Shown here: piece after piece, positions 22,345-34,264 of the stretch | Position numbering within the stretch: position 1 is the first letter of the stretch | How the letters are laid out: each line of letters starts with the position of its first letter | Made by a program: the position numbers and the translations under genes | From: Dryas octopetala | Taxonomy: Eukaryota; Streptophyta; Magnoliopsida; Rosales; Rosaceae | Direction of reading: 5' to 3' | NCBI GenBank assembly: GCA_963921425.1 | Contig: OY992840.1 | Span: 2,234,501 to 2,298,500 of the forward strand | DNA length: 64,000 bases | Notes under the pieces: model-generated | Databases searched by the model: none | Told to the model about the DNA's origin: nothing | Seen by the model: only the letters and a program-made list of their open reading frames with translations

Positions 22345-25300
22345 ATGCCGCCCCGTTTCGATCGAACTAACAGTAATGCCAATAATCGGTTCGACCCGCA
22401 ACAAATGGCTGAATTTATGCAGGCTTTCTTTGCTCAACAAGCTGGTAACCGTCTCACTCCCGCTGAACGTGAAGATAAGCGACGAGGCGAGTACTTAGAT
22501 CGTTTCCTTAGGACTAAGCCGATGAAGTTTCACGGAAGTTCCGAACCCGATTTAGCTGAGAATTGGGTTACGCACATCGAGAAGAAGCTCGAGTCGATTA
22601 ACGCACCAGATGAGTACAAGATCTGGCTAGCTACACATGTGTTTGAAGGCGAAGCTGACGGATGGTGGAGATGCATTAGGCACCGAGAAAATATTAACAC
22701 TATGACTTGGGAAGGATTTAGGGAATTGTTCTACGACAGATATTTTCCCGAGCCACTGCAGATGACAAAGATGAAGGAATTCATGGATCTAGAGCAGGGA
22801 AACATGACTGTTTCTGAATACGTGGGAAAGTTTACTGAACTTGGACGTTTCGTCCCATCTACCATGAATGATGAGAAGGCAAAGACTGTCAGATTTCTGC
22901 AAGGTCTGAAGAACGGGATTCGCCAATACTTGGCAAGTCAAAGGTTTACAGTTTTCAAAGATGTGGTCAATGCTGCTTATGCTCAGGAGCAGGATTTCCT
23001 TGCAACTAGACAGAAAGGGGAAATTGCGAGGTCTGAGGAAACAAGACTAGGAAAAAGAAGAAATTTTCAGAGGGGAGGACTCTCCCGAAACCAAAGAAAC
23101 TGGAAGAAGACTAGACTTCAAATTTGTTTCCAGTGTGGAGGTGAAGGCCACTACAGAAATGATTGTCCTACTAGAAAACAGCAGAATGCCCCCAGGCCAC
23201 AACCACAGATACAGGCTGCACCACAACCATTTAGAGCTCAACCATTGCAACATGCACCACCACAACCCAACAATCGTGGAGGACAAGGAAGAGGTGGCGG
23301 AGGAAGACCACAACCAGCTAGAGGAGGACGAGTTTTTGCAGTAAGAGCTAACCAGGAAGAAGCCCCACTTGACGGTACTATACTGCTCTTTAATATTGAA
23401 GTTAGAATCTTGTTTGATACGGGTGCTTCACATTCATTTGTCTCTGTTAGCTTTACTGAGAAATTAGAATTGCATGCTGAACCTTTAGCTGAAACCATCC
23501 ACATGAGTACACCCATTGGAACAACAACCGAAGTAGATAGAATTTACCAATCTTGCCAACTAGTAGTCCAAGGCCGAGTCTTGACAGCAAACCTATACCC
23601 TTTGAACATGGATTACTACGACCTTATTCTAGGAATGGATTGGTTACAAGAAAATCAGGCACAGATCGATTGTGAGAAAAGAAAAGTGAAGGTAGTCACG
23701 AGTAACAGAGAAGAGGTGATCATCCGATTGCACAAACCGCTACAACCCATCAACCCATTGCTGAGAGTTTGTTTCAAAAGCAAGAAAGTTATGCTATGCT
23801 ATTCACTCATCATTTCCACACAAGCCAAGCAGAAGGAAGATAAACCAATACCAGTGGTAGACGAATACCCAGACGTTTTCCCAGAAGATCTGCCCGGAAT
23901 CCCACCAACAAGAGAAGTAGAATTCAAGATTGAACTTGTACCAGGCACTCAACCTATTTCAATCCCGCCCTACCGCATGGCACCAGCCGAGATGGTGGAG
24001 CTGAAGAAGCAATTAGACGACTTGAAGGAGAAGGGCTTTATCAGAGAAAGTATATCACCATGGGGAGCCCCTGTTCTATTTTCCAAAAAGCATGACGGGA
24101 CATTGCGACTCTGCATAGACTACCGGAAGCTGAACCAAGTCACAATAAAGAACAAGTATCCATTGCCAAGAATTGACGAGCTATTTGATTAACTTAGTGG
24201 AGCGAAGTACTTCTCAAAGATTGATCTCAGATCCGGCTACCATCAACTCAGAGTTCGAGACAAAGACGTCCCAAAGACTGCTTTTCGTACCAGATACGGA
24301 CATTATGAGTTCGTTGTGATGCCGTTTGGATTGACAAATGCACCTGCCGCATTCATGGACCTGATGAACCGAGCATTCCGTCCATACTTGGACAAATTTG
24401 TTATTGTCTTCATCGACGACATCCTGATTTACTCCAAGAGTAAGGAAGAGCATGAAGAGCATCTGAGAATTGTTCTACAGACATTACTTCAAAAGCAACT
24501 TTACGCCAAGAAGTCAAAATGTGAATTTTGGCTGAAAGAGGTACAGTTCCTTGGCCACATCATCTCAGAAAAAGGATTATCTCCTGATCCCAAGAAGATC
24601 GAAGCAGTTCTGAATTGGGAACAACCGAAGAGCATGACAGAAGTCCGTAGTTTTCTTGGATTAGCAGGTTATTACAGAAGGTTTGTAGAAGGTTTTTCCA
24701 AGATTGCTACCCCGATGACTCGACTACTCAGAAAAGGATTCAAGTTTGAATGGAACGAGAAGTGTGAAGAAGCATTCCAAGAGCTCAAGAAACGACTGAC
24801 AACTGCCCCAGTGTTAGTCTTACCCAACAATGAAGATCCTTATGAAGTCTACACCGACGCGTCCATAATAGGAGTCGGATGTGTACTGATGCAGAATGGG
24901 CGAGTGATAGCCTATGCCTCAAGACAGTTGAAGGAATATGAAAAGAATTATCCAACTCATGATTTGGAGTTAGCCGCTGTCGTACACGCTCTAAAAATCT
25001 GGAGATGCTACTTGTATGGAGGCCGATTCACTGTTTTCTCAGATCACAAGAGCCTCAAGCATATATTCACTCAGAGAGATCTGAATTTGCGACAACGACG
25101 CTGGATGGAGTATCTTAAAGATTATGATTTTGAATTACAGTATCATCCAGGAAAGGCCAACAAAGTAGCTGATGCACTGAGCAGGAAGAAAAACACTCTA
25201 GCCAGTTTATTGATGGCTGAACGGGAGATCCTACAGACTTTGGATCAGTACAAGGTCAACATACGCCATGATGGAAGGATTGCAAGTATGCAGATTGAGC

Positions 25301-26745
25301 CCCAATTGGAGCAAGAATTAGTTCAAGAACAAGAAGGGGATCTAGAGATACAGCAGAAAAAGAAGGAGGTATACTCAGGAGATGCACCTGGGGAATGGAA
25401 GGTACATTCTGATGGAAGTTTGAGATACAGAGGCCGAATAGTTGTGCCAAACAGGAAAGAAACAAGACAACGGATTCTGAACGAAGCTCATTCTACCAGT
25501 TTTGCTATGCACCCTGGAGGAACGAAAATGTATCAAGATTTGAAACGAAGATACTGGTGGAAAGGTATGAAAAGAGACGTGGCTGATTTTGTTAATCACT
25601 GTGTGACCTGCCAACAAGTGAAAGCCGAACACCAGAAGCCGTCTGGATTGTTGCAACCGTTACCTACTCCAGAGTGGAAGTGGGATTGTGTTACTATGGA
25701 TTTCATCACAGATCTGCCGAGAAATACAAAAGGGCACAATGGTATTTGGGTTATCGTGGACAGACTCACGAAGTCAGCTCATTTCTTGCCGGTCAAGATG
25801 AACTCACCCGTTGATTATTTTGCTGATCTCTATGTTGAATGGATTGTTCGATTGCATGGTATTCCGAAGACGATTGTTTCCGATCGAGATCCCCGATTTA
25901 CGTCTCGATTATGGCGGAAGTTACAATCTGAATTAGGCACTCAGTTGAATCTTAGCAGTGCCTATCATCCGCAGACGGATGGGCAATCTGAAAGAGTTAT
26001 TCAGATACTGGAAGATATGTTGCGAGCTTGTGTTCTAGATTTCAGAGGTAAGTGGAGTGAGTACTTACCGCTCGCCGAGTTCGTATATAACAATAGTTAT
26101 CAAAGCAGTATCAAGATGGCACCGTACGAAGCACTTTACGGAAGGCCGTGTCGTTCGCCACTCTGTTGGGCCGATGTTGAGGACCGAGTTGTTCTGGGTC
26201 CTGAAGTGATTAAAGAAACGACCGAAAAGGTCAAGATAGTCAAGAAACGACTAGAAACCGCCCAGAGTAGGCAGAAATCGTACGCTGATCGAAGGAGGAA
26301 GCCTTTGGAATTTCAAGTTGAGGACTTGGTGTTTCTGAAAGTTAGCCCTTTGAAGGGTACATTTCGATTTGGTATGCGAGGCAAGTTGGCACCCAGGTAT
26401 ATTGGACCGTTCAAGGTTTTGGAACGTGTCGGGAAAGTTGCTTACAGGTTGGAGTTGCCGCCTCAGTTAGCATACATACATAACGTATTCCATGTGTCCC
26501 AGTTGAAAAAGAGTGTGCCTGACATCCCTCAAGTGATGCCTTGGATTGGTTTACCGCTCGAACCAAACGTATTTTATGTGGAAGGACCTGTTTCTATCTT
26601 AGCTTACGAGACGAAACAACTCAGGAATAGGAAGGTACCACTTGTAAAAGTTCAGTGGCAGCGCCATGGAGTCGAGGAAGCGACATGGGAACTGGAATCC
26701 GACATGAGGAAGAGATACCCGCATCTCTTCAGTGAACTCAGGTAA
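22345..26745 (+). mobile_element. gag-pol coding region of the young gypsy element
   Basis: The gag start is the ATG at 22345 (MPPRFDRTN). Parts in order: gag capsid region; zinc knuckle [14 protein letters not shown] near 23130; aspartic protease [11 protein letters not shown] near 23420; reverse transcriptase with [11 protein letters not shown] near 24410; RNase H with YTDAS near 24850; integrase with its zinc-binding HHCC region near 25500 and DDE core near 25680-26100; and a C-terminal chromodomain-like segment ([16 protein letters not shown]) ending at 26745. It looks nearly whole, with about one break. Products would form the virus-like particle and the replication and integration enzymes. 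Confidence 0.92.
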
Positions 26746-26768
26746 TCTCGAGGACGAGATTTTTTTTA

Positions 26769-26780
26769 AGTAGGGGAGGA
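26769..26780 (+). promoter_or_regulatory. Polypurine tract
   Basis: AGTAGGGGAGGA directly before the 3' LTR start at 26781, the primer site for plus-strand DNA synthesis. Confidence 0.8.
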
Positions 26781-29484
26781 TGTGAGACCCAAAATTTTCC
26801 AAATTTATTTTGGAATTTTTCTTTAATTTCTAGAATTTTTCTAGAAATTTGTTTGGCGGAAAATCGTATTTTTCACCTTAAGCTTTAATTGTTTGACCAA
26901 CTTTGACTAGAGTTTTGACCCAAGTTAGACCTTTTAAAGGTGGTACTTTTACCCACGAACCCAACGGAGCAAGTCTCGTATTATTCCGAGTCCGGGAGAT
27001 TATTTTATGAATTTCCCAAAATTTCATTTTTAAAAGCATTTTATCTTAGTTTGTGGAGCTTGAAATTTTCGAAATTTTTATAAAGGTCAAATTGGTAATT
27101 TGACCTCATAGTTAATTAGTACTAGTCGTTACGAGTCCGTAGTATTTTTTGGGGTATTTTTCTGAGTCCCGAGCTATTTTTAATTAATTTTTGAAGTTGG
27201 GGAATATAGGAAAAATAAAATAAAATAGGAAAAACACCAGATCCCGCCACGTGGCACGATCTGGAGCGTCCATCGCTGCATGGCAGCAAGATCTGATGGC
27301 TGCATGTGCAGCCAAGTGTCAAAGCCTTCGCCACGTGTCAATTTCTCATTGGTCAAAGTTATGACGGTTGACTTGAGTCAACCCAGTCAACTCGGATGAG
27401 TCAACCGAGTTGACTCACTCACTCTCCCTATAAATAGTGGCGTGAACCAGCTGATCTTCATCCCATTTCAGCCGCACGCTTCCCAAGAGAGAGCTTCTCT
27501 CTCCTCTCTCCTCCTTTCTCTCTCTTCTTCAATCTTGTTTTGAGTTTATCTTGAGTTCTGGAGCTCCGATCGATGATCCGATTTCGCCTACGCGATCGTG
27601 GCGACGAGCTCTTCAATTCTAGTAGTGTGAAGGCTATGTTTTGGTGAAGTTTTAAAAAAATCATTTCTGAGCTCCATAGGTAATTTCTTGATCCCTGTCG
27701 AATTTCTGCTAAAATTTTGTTAAATAAATCTCTTGTTAATTAGGCTATTTTAATCTTATTATTTAGCAAGTCTAGTAGTACCGAGACTCTGCTCGTGGGA
27801 AGTCTTCAACAGGTATACCCTTAACCCAGCTTATTTAATTTGCTGTTGTTTAAGTGGTGGTTATAGACGAAATACAGTTTAACTGTTGTTATTAAATGAA
27901 CTTAATAAATATTGAGGCCATATCAGTGGTAACCAAATAACGTGATGACTAAGGTCAGTCCATGAGCATACATGCGTTGGGTACTGAGCCAGAGCTCCCT
28001 CAGTTTCCCCATGCACTGACCTGGTCACGTTGTAAGGTTCATATCTGATCAACCTCCTCGACAATAAATTAAAATAAACTTAGAAACCACACGGTCTGAC
28101 ATGACTGTCTGCCTCGGGGAGCAGGGTCATGCCGGATCAAGAATTTAGAGAAGCCTAGCAAGTTACGCTAGTGCCAAACCTCTAAATTTTACCTGGTCTT
28201 AACAGACAAGGTCGAGAGTACGTTTAGTACGTTCCTAATAGCTGTCGTCGGATTCGGATCTCCAGTTTCCCAACAGGTACAAGTGGGACCCAGACACAGG
28301 AAAGGGATCAGGCAAGGGACACACTTTGGTAAAGCAGGTAGGGGGAAGGTACCATATCCCGGTTATTGGATTTCCTGCCTATTTTCGTACTATATGTATA
28401 TGAAAATGTCTTTCACAGAGAATGTGCATGATTTTTTTATGGCATATTTGTGTGATTTTCTGTGTGATACCTTGGACGACCTGAGAGTAACGGGCACGTG
28501 TTGTGACCTTGGGTTTCGATCCCCTAAACCTCCGGAGGGGTAAGTACGGACTGGTTAGTCGAATGTCCTTCTGGGGAGGCTAACCAATGTGGTATTACCA
28601 GGTAAATGGATACTCTCACCACAGTATCGAGGTGGTGGTTGAATTTCCGATACTGGCGGTTGGCCTGTATGTGATCGGTCGCAGGTATGTTTCTGAACTA
28701 TGTCACGTGACAGGAAGGATTTTCACTGAAAAAGATGTATGAGCATGCAAAGGCTTTACTCACTGATTATTGGCATAATTATCTTTATCATTACTGGCTT
28801 TGGTTACAATATTATTGATATTGATACCCTGTTTTTGGGTGTGCATTGCTTTTAAACTGTTTTCCTTGAAATCCTATATCTTCGAGTATTGCTTTCAAAC
28901 CTAACCAGGATTTTCCCTCGAGGGGAAGCGATGAACGTATGTGACGCTTACCCCCTACTGTACTCTTGTGAGTGCAGATAATCCAGTTGTTGGAGACCAA
29001 GATTGAGGTCGTGGGTGTGGCACTTGCAGCTTGTCAGTTTCAGTCTTGCTATCTGGTTTAGATCCTTTCTTTGGATCTGTGGTGGTGTTTCTCTTTCATC
29101 CTCGTAGGTGGCATATCCCAATGGCTATCCATGAGTCCAATTTGTTGCACCACTTTGTTGAAGACTGAATCACTCTGGCGTGGGTTGGACTATCCTGACA
29201 TATCTGTTTATCTACTGTTTTATTATGTAGCATTAGGGTTAGTGTATTTGAAACATATAACCCTCACGGGTTGGTACTCTTTACTGTTATTTATAATATG
29301 AGGTATTTTCAGTAATTTCTTTCGCTGTATTTTTACTACTCTGATCCAACCCGGGTTCTTCAATAAAAAGGGCTTAACTCGTTTTAGAGAGCTTGGGAAT
29401 ATAATACTCGGGGTAAGGGGTATTATAGTCTCAGGATCTTTAAGACGGGTGCCGCTGTGGTGTTCCCAGTTTCGGGGCGTCACA
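26781..29484 (+). repeat. 3' LTR of the young gypsy element
   Basis: Same length (2704 bp) and offset as the 5' LTR throughout, with about four substitutions noticed by eye. Ends GGGGCGTCACA followed by the target duplication GCAGT. Confidence 0.95.
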
Positions 29485-29639
29485 GCAGTCTTCACGATTT
29501 GAGAATGATTTTATTTAAGCAGATTTATTGAAAGAATTATATTTTCAGTTTTATCTGGATGAGTATTTCTGAGATATGGTTTATTGAGATATCCAAAACC
29601 AGTTTCAAACCGCCATATTAGTACCCCTTTTAGCAGGTA

Positions 29640-29925
29640 TAGATTTGCTCTGCACTCGCCTAGAGATGACTCGGCAGTGTATGACCAACACTTGCTCTGC
29701 ACTTGCCTAGTCGGCGGTGTATAACCAGTATTATATATTGCTCTGCACTCACCTCGAGATAACTCGGCTGTGTATGACCAGCATTTGCTCTGCACTTGCC
29801 TAGTTGGCTGTGTATGACCAATATGACATATTGCTCTGCACTTGCCTAGTCGGCGGTGTATGACCAACATCACATATTGCTCTGCACTTGCCTAGAAATG
29901 ACTCGGCAGTGTATGACCAACAGTT
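29640..29925 (+). repeat. ~40-bp tandem repeat block in the 3.3-kb solo LTR
   Basis: About six units of GCTCTGCACTTGCCTAG and CGGCGGTGTATGACCA, the same family as 11160-11415. Confidence 0.8.
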
Positions 29926-31154
29926 CCCCAGGTACTAGTGTGGCGTGAAATTTCAGTATGTGGAGTATTTTGATAAATGAATTTGCATCAGTAAATATTT
30001 TAAATGACAGTTTCAATAAGACTTTGTGCTTTCATTTTAAATATTTTAATATTTTTACAGCTTGAGAGTATTCTTTGTTCTTTAGAGTTTGATTTACAGT
30101 TTTGAGGTGAGTTAAAAATAGATTTGAGAAATGGTTTTAAAACTGGAGAATTTTTAAAGAAAATGAGTTTAAAGTAAATGAGCAGTTTTACAAATGGTTT
30201 TCAAGGGGTTGATTCTAAAGTTCATTTTTGTCCACTCACAGAGATTATTCTCACGTTTTATCTTTTTTTTACGTTTCCCCCCAGGTTTTAGAGATCGTTG
30301 AGGTCGGACTGCACCACATCGAGGCATCAGTCTTTTTTTTTTTTTCCACCATTCGTCCGTTAATATTGTTGGCACAATATTCTTATCTTATTTGATCGTA
30401 TGTTTTTTATGTTGTAAAAATTCTATTTAGTTATGCTTTGTTTAAATTCAGACTTAAATTTTGGATTATAGTGGAGATTAGCGGACCTAACACTCGGTTG
30501 GTGTTGGACTCCACAGGCTCACTCCGGGTTCCAGCATGGAAGCAGGGGACAGTCCTGTTATCGGGTCTGCTCGAGTTCGCACGCCGTCGTCACCGCTTCC
30601 TAGGTGATCAGCTTACATAGGCAAAGAGAGGAGGAGGAAACGACTCTATTGCCGCTGGTCTCGTCGAAATCCGTCGCCGGAGGGCGGAGAAATGGAAGAG
30701 AGAGAGAGGGAGACAACGATCGGAGAGAGAGAGAAGAGGGATCGGGGAGAGAGAAAGGCGTGAGAGAGGAGAGAGAAAATGTGGTTTAAAAACTAATTTT
30801 TGGGTTTTAAAATCCCTTTCACTCAAAATTACAAAAATGCCCCTCACTTTGAACGTCTGTAACACTCAAACCGTAACTCCGATTTACGCGTGCTTCGTGT
30901 CTACGAACTCGTGAACTCGAGACCTATCCAACAACCCCAAAGTCAAAAACGAAAGCCCACTAATTTTAAAAGTCCACTTTGAGTCAAGCCCAATTTAAAA
31001 CGAAAATTAAAAACAAATCCAAAACATTTTATTTCTCAATAAATTCCCCAAATAATCAAAATAAATTCTCAAAATCTTTAAAATACTTTTCGAAATAAAA
31101 CTTAGAAAAATACAGGGTCTTACAATTTTAAAACGAAACATTTTAAATATAATT

Positions 31155-31809
31155 TGTTGATGCTGAAAAATGGTAAAGCAGTCAACGTCGAGTCGAACCA
31201 CGTAGGCCCGTTGACCCACCACTGAGTGGATGACACGTCGAAGTGGGGCAGGAACGAGTAGCTGGGTCCGACTGGTGAGTAATGAGAGAGAATGATATCC
31301 AAAGCACCCTGCGCAAGTACACAAAAGTGAGCGGGAAGGGCACCGGTGTGGTGCCGGCCAAAGCTCCTCCGACGCTCAAGTCAGTGTTCAGAGAGATCTG
31401 AGAGCAGAGTGAGTGAATAGTATAATAATGATTCCGTTGTCCTTTTGTGACAAGAAGGTACCTCTTTTATAGTACCTTTGGAAGAGTGTCAACCAATCCG
31501 GTGATGACACGTGTCCCTTGTGATGACTTGCACTGTAGGAGCGCCACGTGTCACCGGTCTCGAGGATCCGAGTGAGTTGACACGGGTCGGGGCCTAGGAG
31601 GCTGGAGCTTAGGAGGCCAGAGCCTATGGGGCCGGAGCCTATGGGGCCGGAGCTTAGGAGGCCGGAGCCTATGGGGCCGGAGCCTAGAAGGTCAAGGCCT
31701 AGGAGGCCGGAGCCTAGCAGGGGCGTAGCTTTTGGGTCTAGGCCCAAACGACATGATGTTAAGCCTTGTGTGACTTGTCGTTATGCCCAGATGATTAATC
31801 ATACGAACA
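31155..31809 (-). repeat. 3' LTR of the gag-only element
   Basis: 655 bp. Longer than its partner because of extra copies of a short GGAGCCTATGGGGCC repeat near 31600-31700. Contains a minus-strand TATA box (CTATAAAA, 31465-31472) and ACGT motifs near 31507 and 31543. Confidence 0.9.
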
Positions 31810-32001
31810 GAAGTCCCCCAAGTTTCCGAGCAAAAGATACTTCTTGGTTGGGAACTTTGTACACAAAAGAGTCCGAGCAGAACGACAAGTAACCACACAC
31901 TTGTTCCTGCTTAAGCTACTGTCTAGAAGTCCCCCAAGTTCCTTAGCAAGAAAAGCTGTACTGCAGGAAAGCTTGGGGGTTACATATGAAAGACTTCCCT
32001 T

Positions 32002-32040
<39 letters not shown>

Positions 32041-32165
32041 AATTTCTGATCACCCTGTGTTCCGAGCAGTAGACGCTTCGTGTAATCTCAGTGAATCTCG
32101 TCCGATTTCAATGGTGGGATGTCGCCCTTTGTAAATGAGAATCTTGCATGAAATGGTAGAGCCCA

Positions 32166-34070
32166 AATATAAAGATTTCCACACCCTCATCTCTCCCCTC
32201 CTCTCCCTTTTTTTTTTGGTACTATGTCAGGAGAGAGAGAGCTGCCCCCCTTTTTTTTTTTTTTTGAATCTCTATAACCAAACAGTGCTGCACCCGTTTT
32301 TGTTATGTTTGTTTTTTTTAGATAGCCAACAGGGGTGCTGGGAAAGGGGCAGTGCAGAAAAGGGAAGATCGGGTCGGGGGGGGGAGCAACTCGGGTCGGA
32401 GGAACCGGGGTGGTGCTCGGGTCGGCGACGAGGAGCATTGGGTGCCGGACTTGCTCGGGTCGGAGGGAGTTGCTGACCGGACTGGGCGCAGAGCAGGGGC
32501 TTGGATCGGATTGGGCTCAGGCCGGATTTTCTGCGCGGGGCGGAGGCTGGCAGCAGAGGAGCTGCTCGGAGGTGCTGCGCAGGGCTGGCGGCTCCGCTTG
32601 GATCGGCGCGGAGTGCTGCGCAGAGGGCTTGGTGGCTCGGGCCGGATCGGAGCGCGAGCTGCTCTTCTCGGGTCGGCGCGGGTTGGAGGGAGAGCTGCGC
32701 GCGTCAGAGGCTCTGCTCGGGTGGGTGATGGAGTGCTCGGGTCGGGCTTGTGTGCGCGGGCTGGGCTCGGTGCTGCAGTGGAGGCGCGGTGCAGGGGCTC
32801 GAGTGGAAGTGGGCGGATCGGCGCGGGCTGCTGGGCGGAGCTGCTGCGTGCTCGGGTCGGAGTGCTGCGTGCTCGGAAGCTGTGCAGGTCGGGCCGGATT
32901 TGTGGGCTGCTCGGCTCGAAAATAGTGGGCGCAGGCCGGATTTGAGCGTGGGCTCGGGTGCGCGGCTGCTCCGGTAGGAGGGGCTGCTCGGAGGGCGCGG
33001 ATTGAGCGGGTCAAAAAATTGAAGCTTGTTTTGAGCACTTGAGGTAGATACTTTGAAATTCCTCCTAGCCCTTTGTTTGTGAAATTTGTTGCCTTGGAAA
33101 AATTTGGAATTGTGAATTTGTGGAAAATGTGAGTAGGAGCAGGTGGAGGTGCAAGTGGGTATGAGCCTTGCCGAGCACTGGGTAGGCAACATGCCTTCAT
33201 TTTGGACTTTGTAATTTATTGGGTATTGTTGTGTTTTTTGCCAGGTACATAGGAAACAAGATGAGTGGGTCGGAACCCGTCTGAGCTGTTGAAGCCGCGG
33301 AAGACTGGTAAGGCATGGGTTGTCATGGCTCTTCCCCTTGAATTGATTTTTTGAATATTGGCTTTGATAAATGGTTGGTGGCTGAGCATGTGAAAAGTGA
33401 TAGGGTGAATGTTGTAAATTTGGGGGTGGAAGAGCACATATGAGGGGTGGGAAACCAGTAGCGATCTTGATATGTCCATGGTGTTGTCTTGGTATTCCGA
33501 GTACTTCCCATCTTGATTTTTGTTGTTTTTTTTTTTTTTTTTTATGGGCAGGTGTGCGGGGCGGAAGCCTGGGTTCGGGCCGGGGCTGGTGGTGCACTAG
33601 GCGGAAGCTCGGAGAGAGCTGGCGTCAGGGGCGCGGAAACCTGGGTGGGTGCGTGGCGAGGAAGCCTGAGTGGGTGCGCGGGGCGGAAGCCTGGGCTCGG
33701 GCCGGGGCTGGCGGTGTACGGGGCGAAAGCTCGGAGGAAGCTGGTGTCAGCAGCGCGGAAACCTGGGTGGGTGCGCGGCGCGGAAGCCTGGGTGGTGAGC
33801 AGGGCGGAAGCCTGGGCTCGAGCCGGGGCAGGAAGCCTAATCAATGCATTGCAGGCCGAGCTACTGCAGGCCAGGAAGGAGGCAGACCAGGCTAGGCAAG
33901 AGTTGGAGCAGTGCGAGGAGGAGCTGAGCCAAGCCAAGCAGGTGGTCTGTTAGGGGCTGGCAGTAATGATGGACATGCCAATGTTCCAGAGGGAGGTACC
34001 CAGGGGGAAGAGCCCGAGGATGGAGCATCCACAGGTGGGGAGCATGACATGGGAGAGGATCCCAAATAAA
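32166..34070 (+). other. Possible antisense transcription unit within the gag-only element
   Basis: On the strand opposite to the element there is an AATATAAAG TATA-like motif (32166), a CT-rich leader (32185-32220), a very GC-rich block (32330-33000), AT-rich intron-like sequence (33000-33540) and an open frame ending at 33953. The last part of that frame encodes a heptad-like coiled coil (ALQAELLQARKEADQARQEL). An AATAAA follows at about 34065. Tat-lineage elements are known to carry antisense ORFs between pol and the 3' LTR, so this may be a remnant of one. Transcription is inferred only. Confidence 0.4.
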
Positions 34071-34264
34071 TGTTTGAAGCAAACATGGCCCGGGGGCAGG
34101 GGTGGGCGGACCATCGCCCTATTTTTGTTTGAGTTATATGGCGGGTCGGATGTAGCCCGTACCAAATTACAAACTCTTTTGATTATTCCCTTTGTACTTT
34201 ATGATATTTGGATGATTTGGAGGGTGTCCAACCCGTTATGGGGTAGGATGCCCTTCTTTTGAAT

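Larger units (their letters stand above)
19388..29484 (+). mobile_element. Nearly whole, young Ty3-gypsy chromovirus (Tekay/Del-like), 10,097 bp
   Basis: Two 2704-bp LTRs (19388-22091 and 26781-29484) flank gag-pol. Both begin TGTGAGACCC and end GGGGCGTCACA, and the element is bounded by GCAGT at 19383-19387 and 29485-29489. A primer-binding site complementary to initiator methionine tRNA follows the 5' LTR, and a polypurine tract precedes the 3' LTR. I noticed only about four differences between the LTRs, suggesting insertion tens of thousands to perhaps two hundred thousand years ago at commonly used plant rates. The coding region has about one break. Long LTRs, the gag type and the C-terminal chromodomain-like segment point to the Tekay/Del chromoviruses. 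Confidence 0.95.
17156..30560 (+). mobile_element. Solo LTR, ~3.3 kb, TSD TCGGG, split by a young gypsy insertion
   Basis: Starts TGTAACGACCCGACCCAAAT at 17156 and ends AGTCCTGTTA at 30560, with TCGGG at 17151-17155 and 30561-30565. The LTR pieces are 17156-19387 and 29490-30560 (about 3303 bp together). Between them lies the complete gypsy element 19388-29484. The left piece has a CT-rich leader (17430-17520) and intron-like AT-rich sequence; the right piece carries the 40-bp repeat block (29640-29925). Small open frames in it are not supported as genes. Confidence 0.8.
12419..31124 (-). repeat. Minus-strand LTR split by two insertions (pieces 12419-13781, 16334-17155, 30561-31124)
   Basis: The three pieces join cleanly once the two solo LTRs and one copy of each duplication are removed. 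The joined order matches the plus-strand LTR at 13782-16333 in reverse, including the TCGGGTCTGCTC segment across the 17155/30561 junction. Its outer 5' terminus is GGGTCTTACA at 31124. The end near 12419 lacks the expected terminus and abuts the opposite-strand LTR. Total length is about 2.75 kb, and the piece at 30600-30790 is purine-rich, equivalent to the CT-rich leader of its relatives. Confidence 0.7.

Noticed and set aside
31998-32039. Long T tract as a LINE or SINE tail
   Set aside because: No reverse transcriptase or target duplication accompanies it; it lies inside the gag-only LTR element and is a homopolymer tract.
32335-33597. Long open frames on both strands (up to about 300 residues) in the GC-rich block
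   Set aside because: Ser/Pro/Arg- or Gly-rich low-complexity translations driven by CTCGGGTCGG-type repeats; no recognisable domain.
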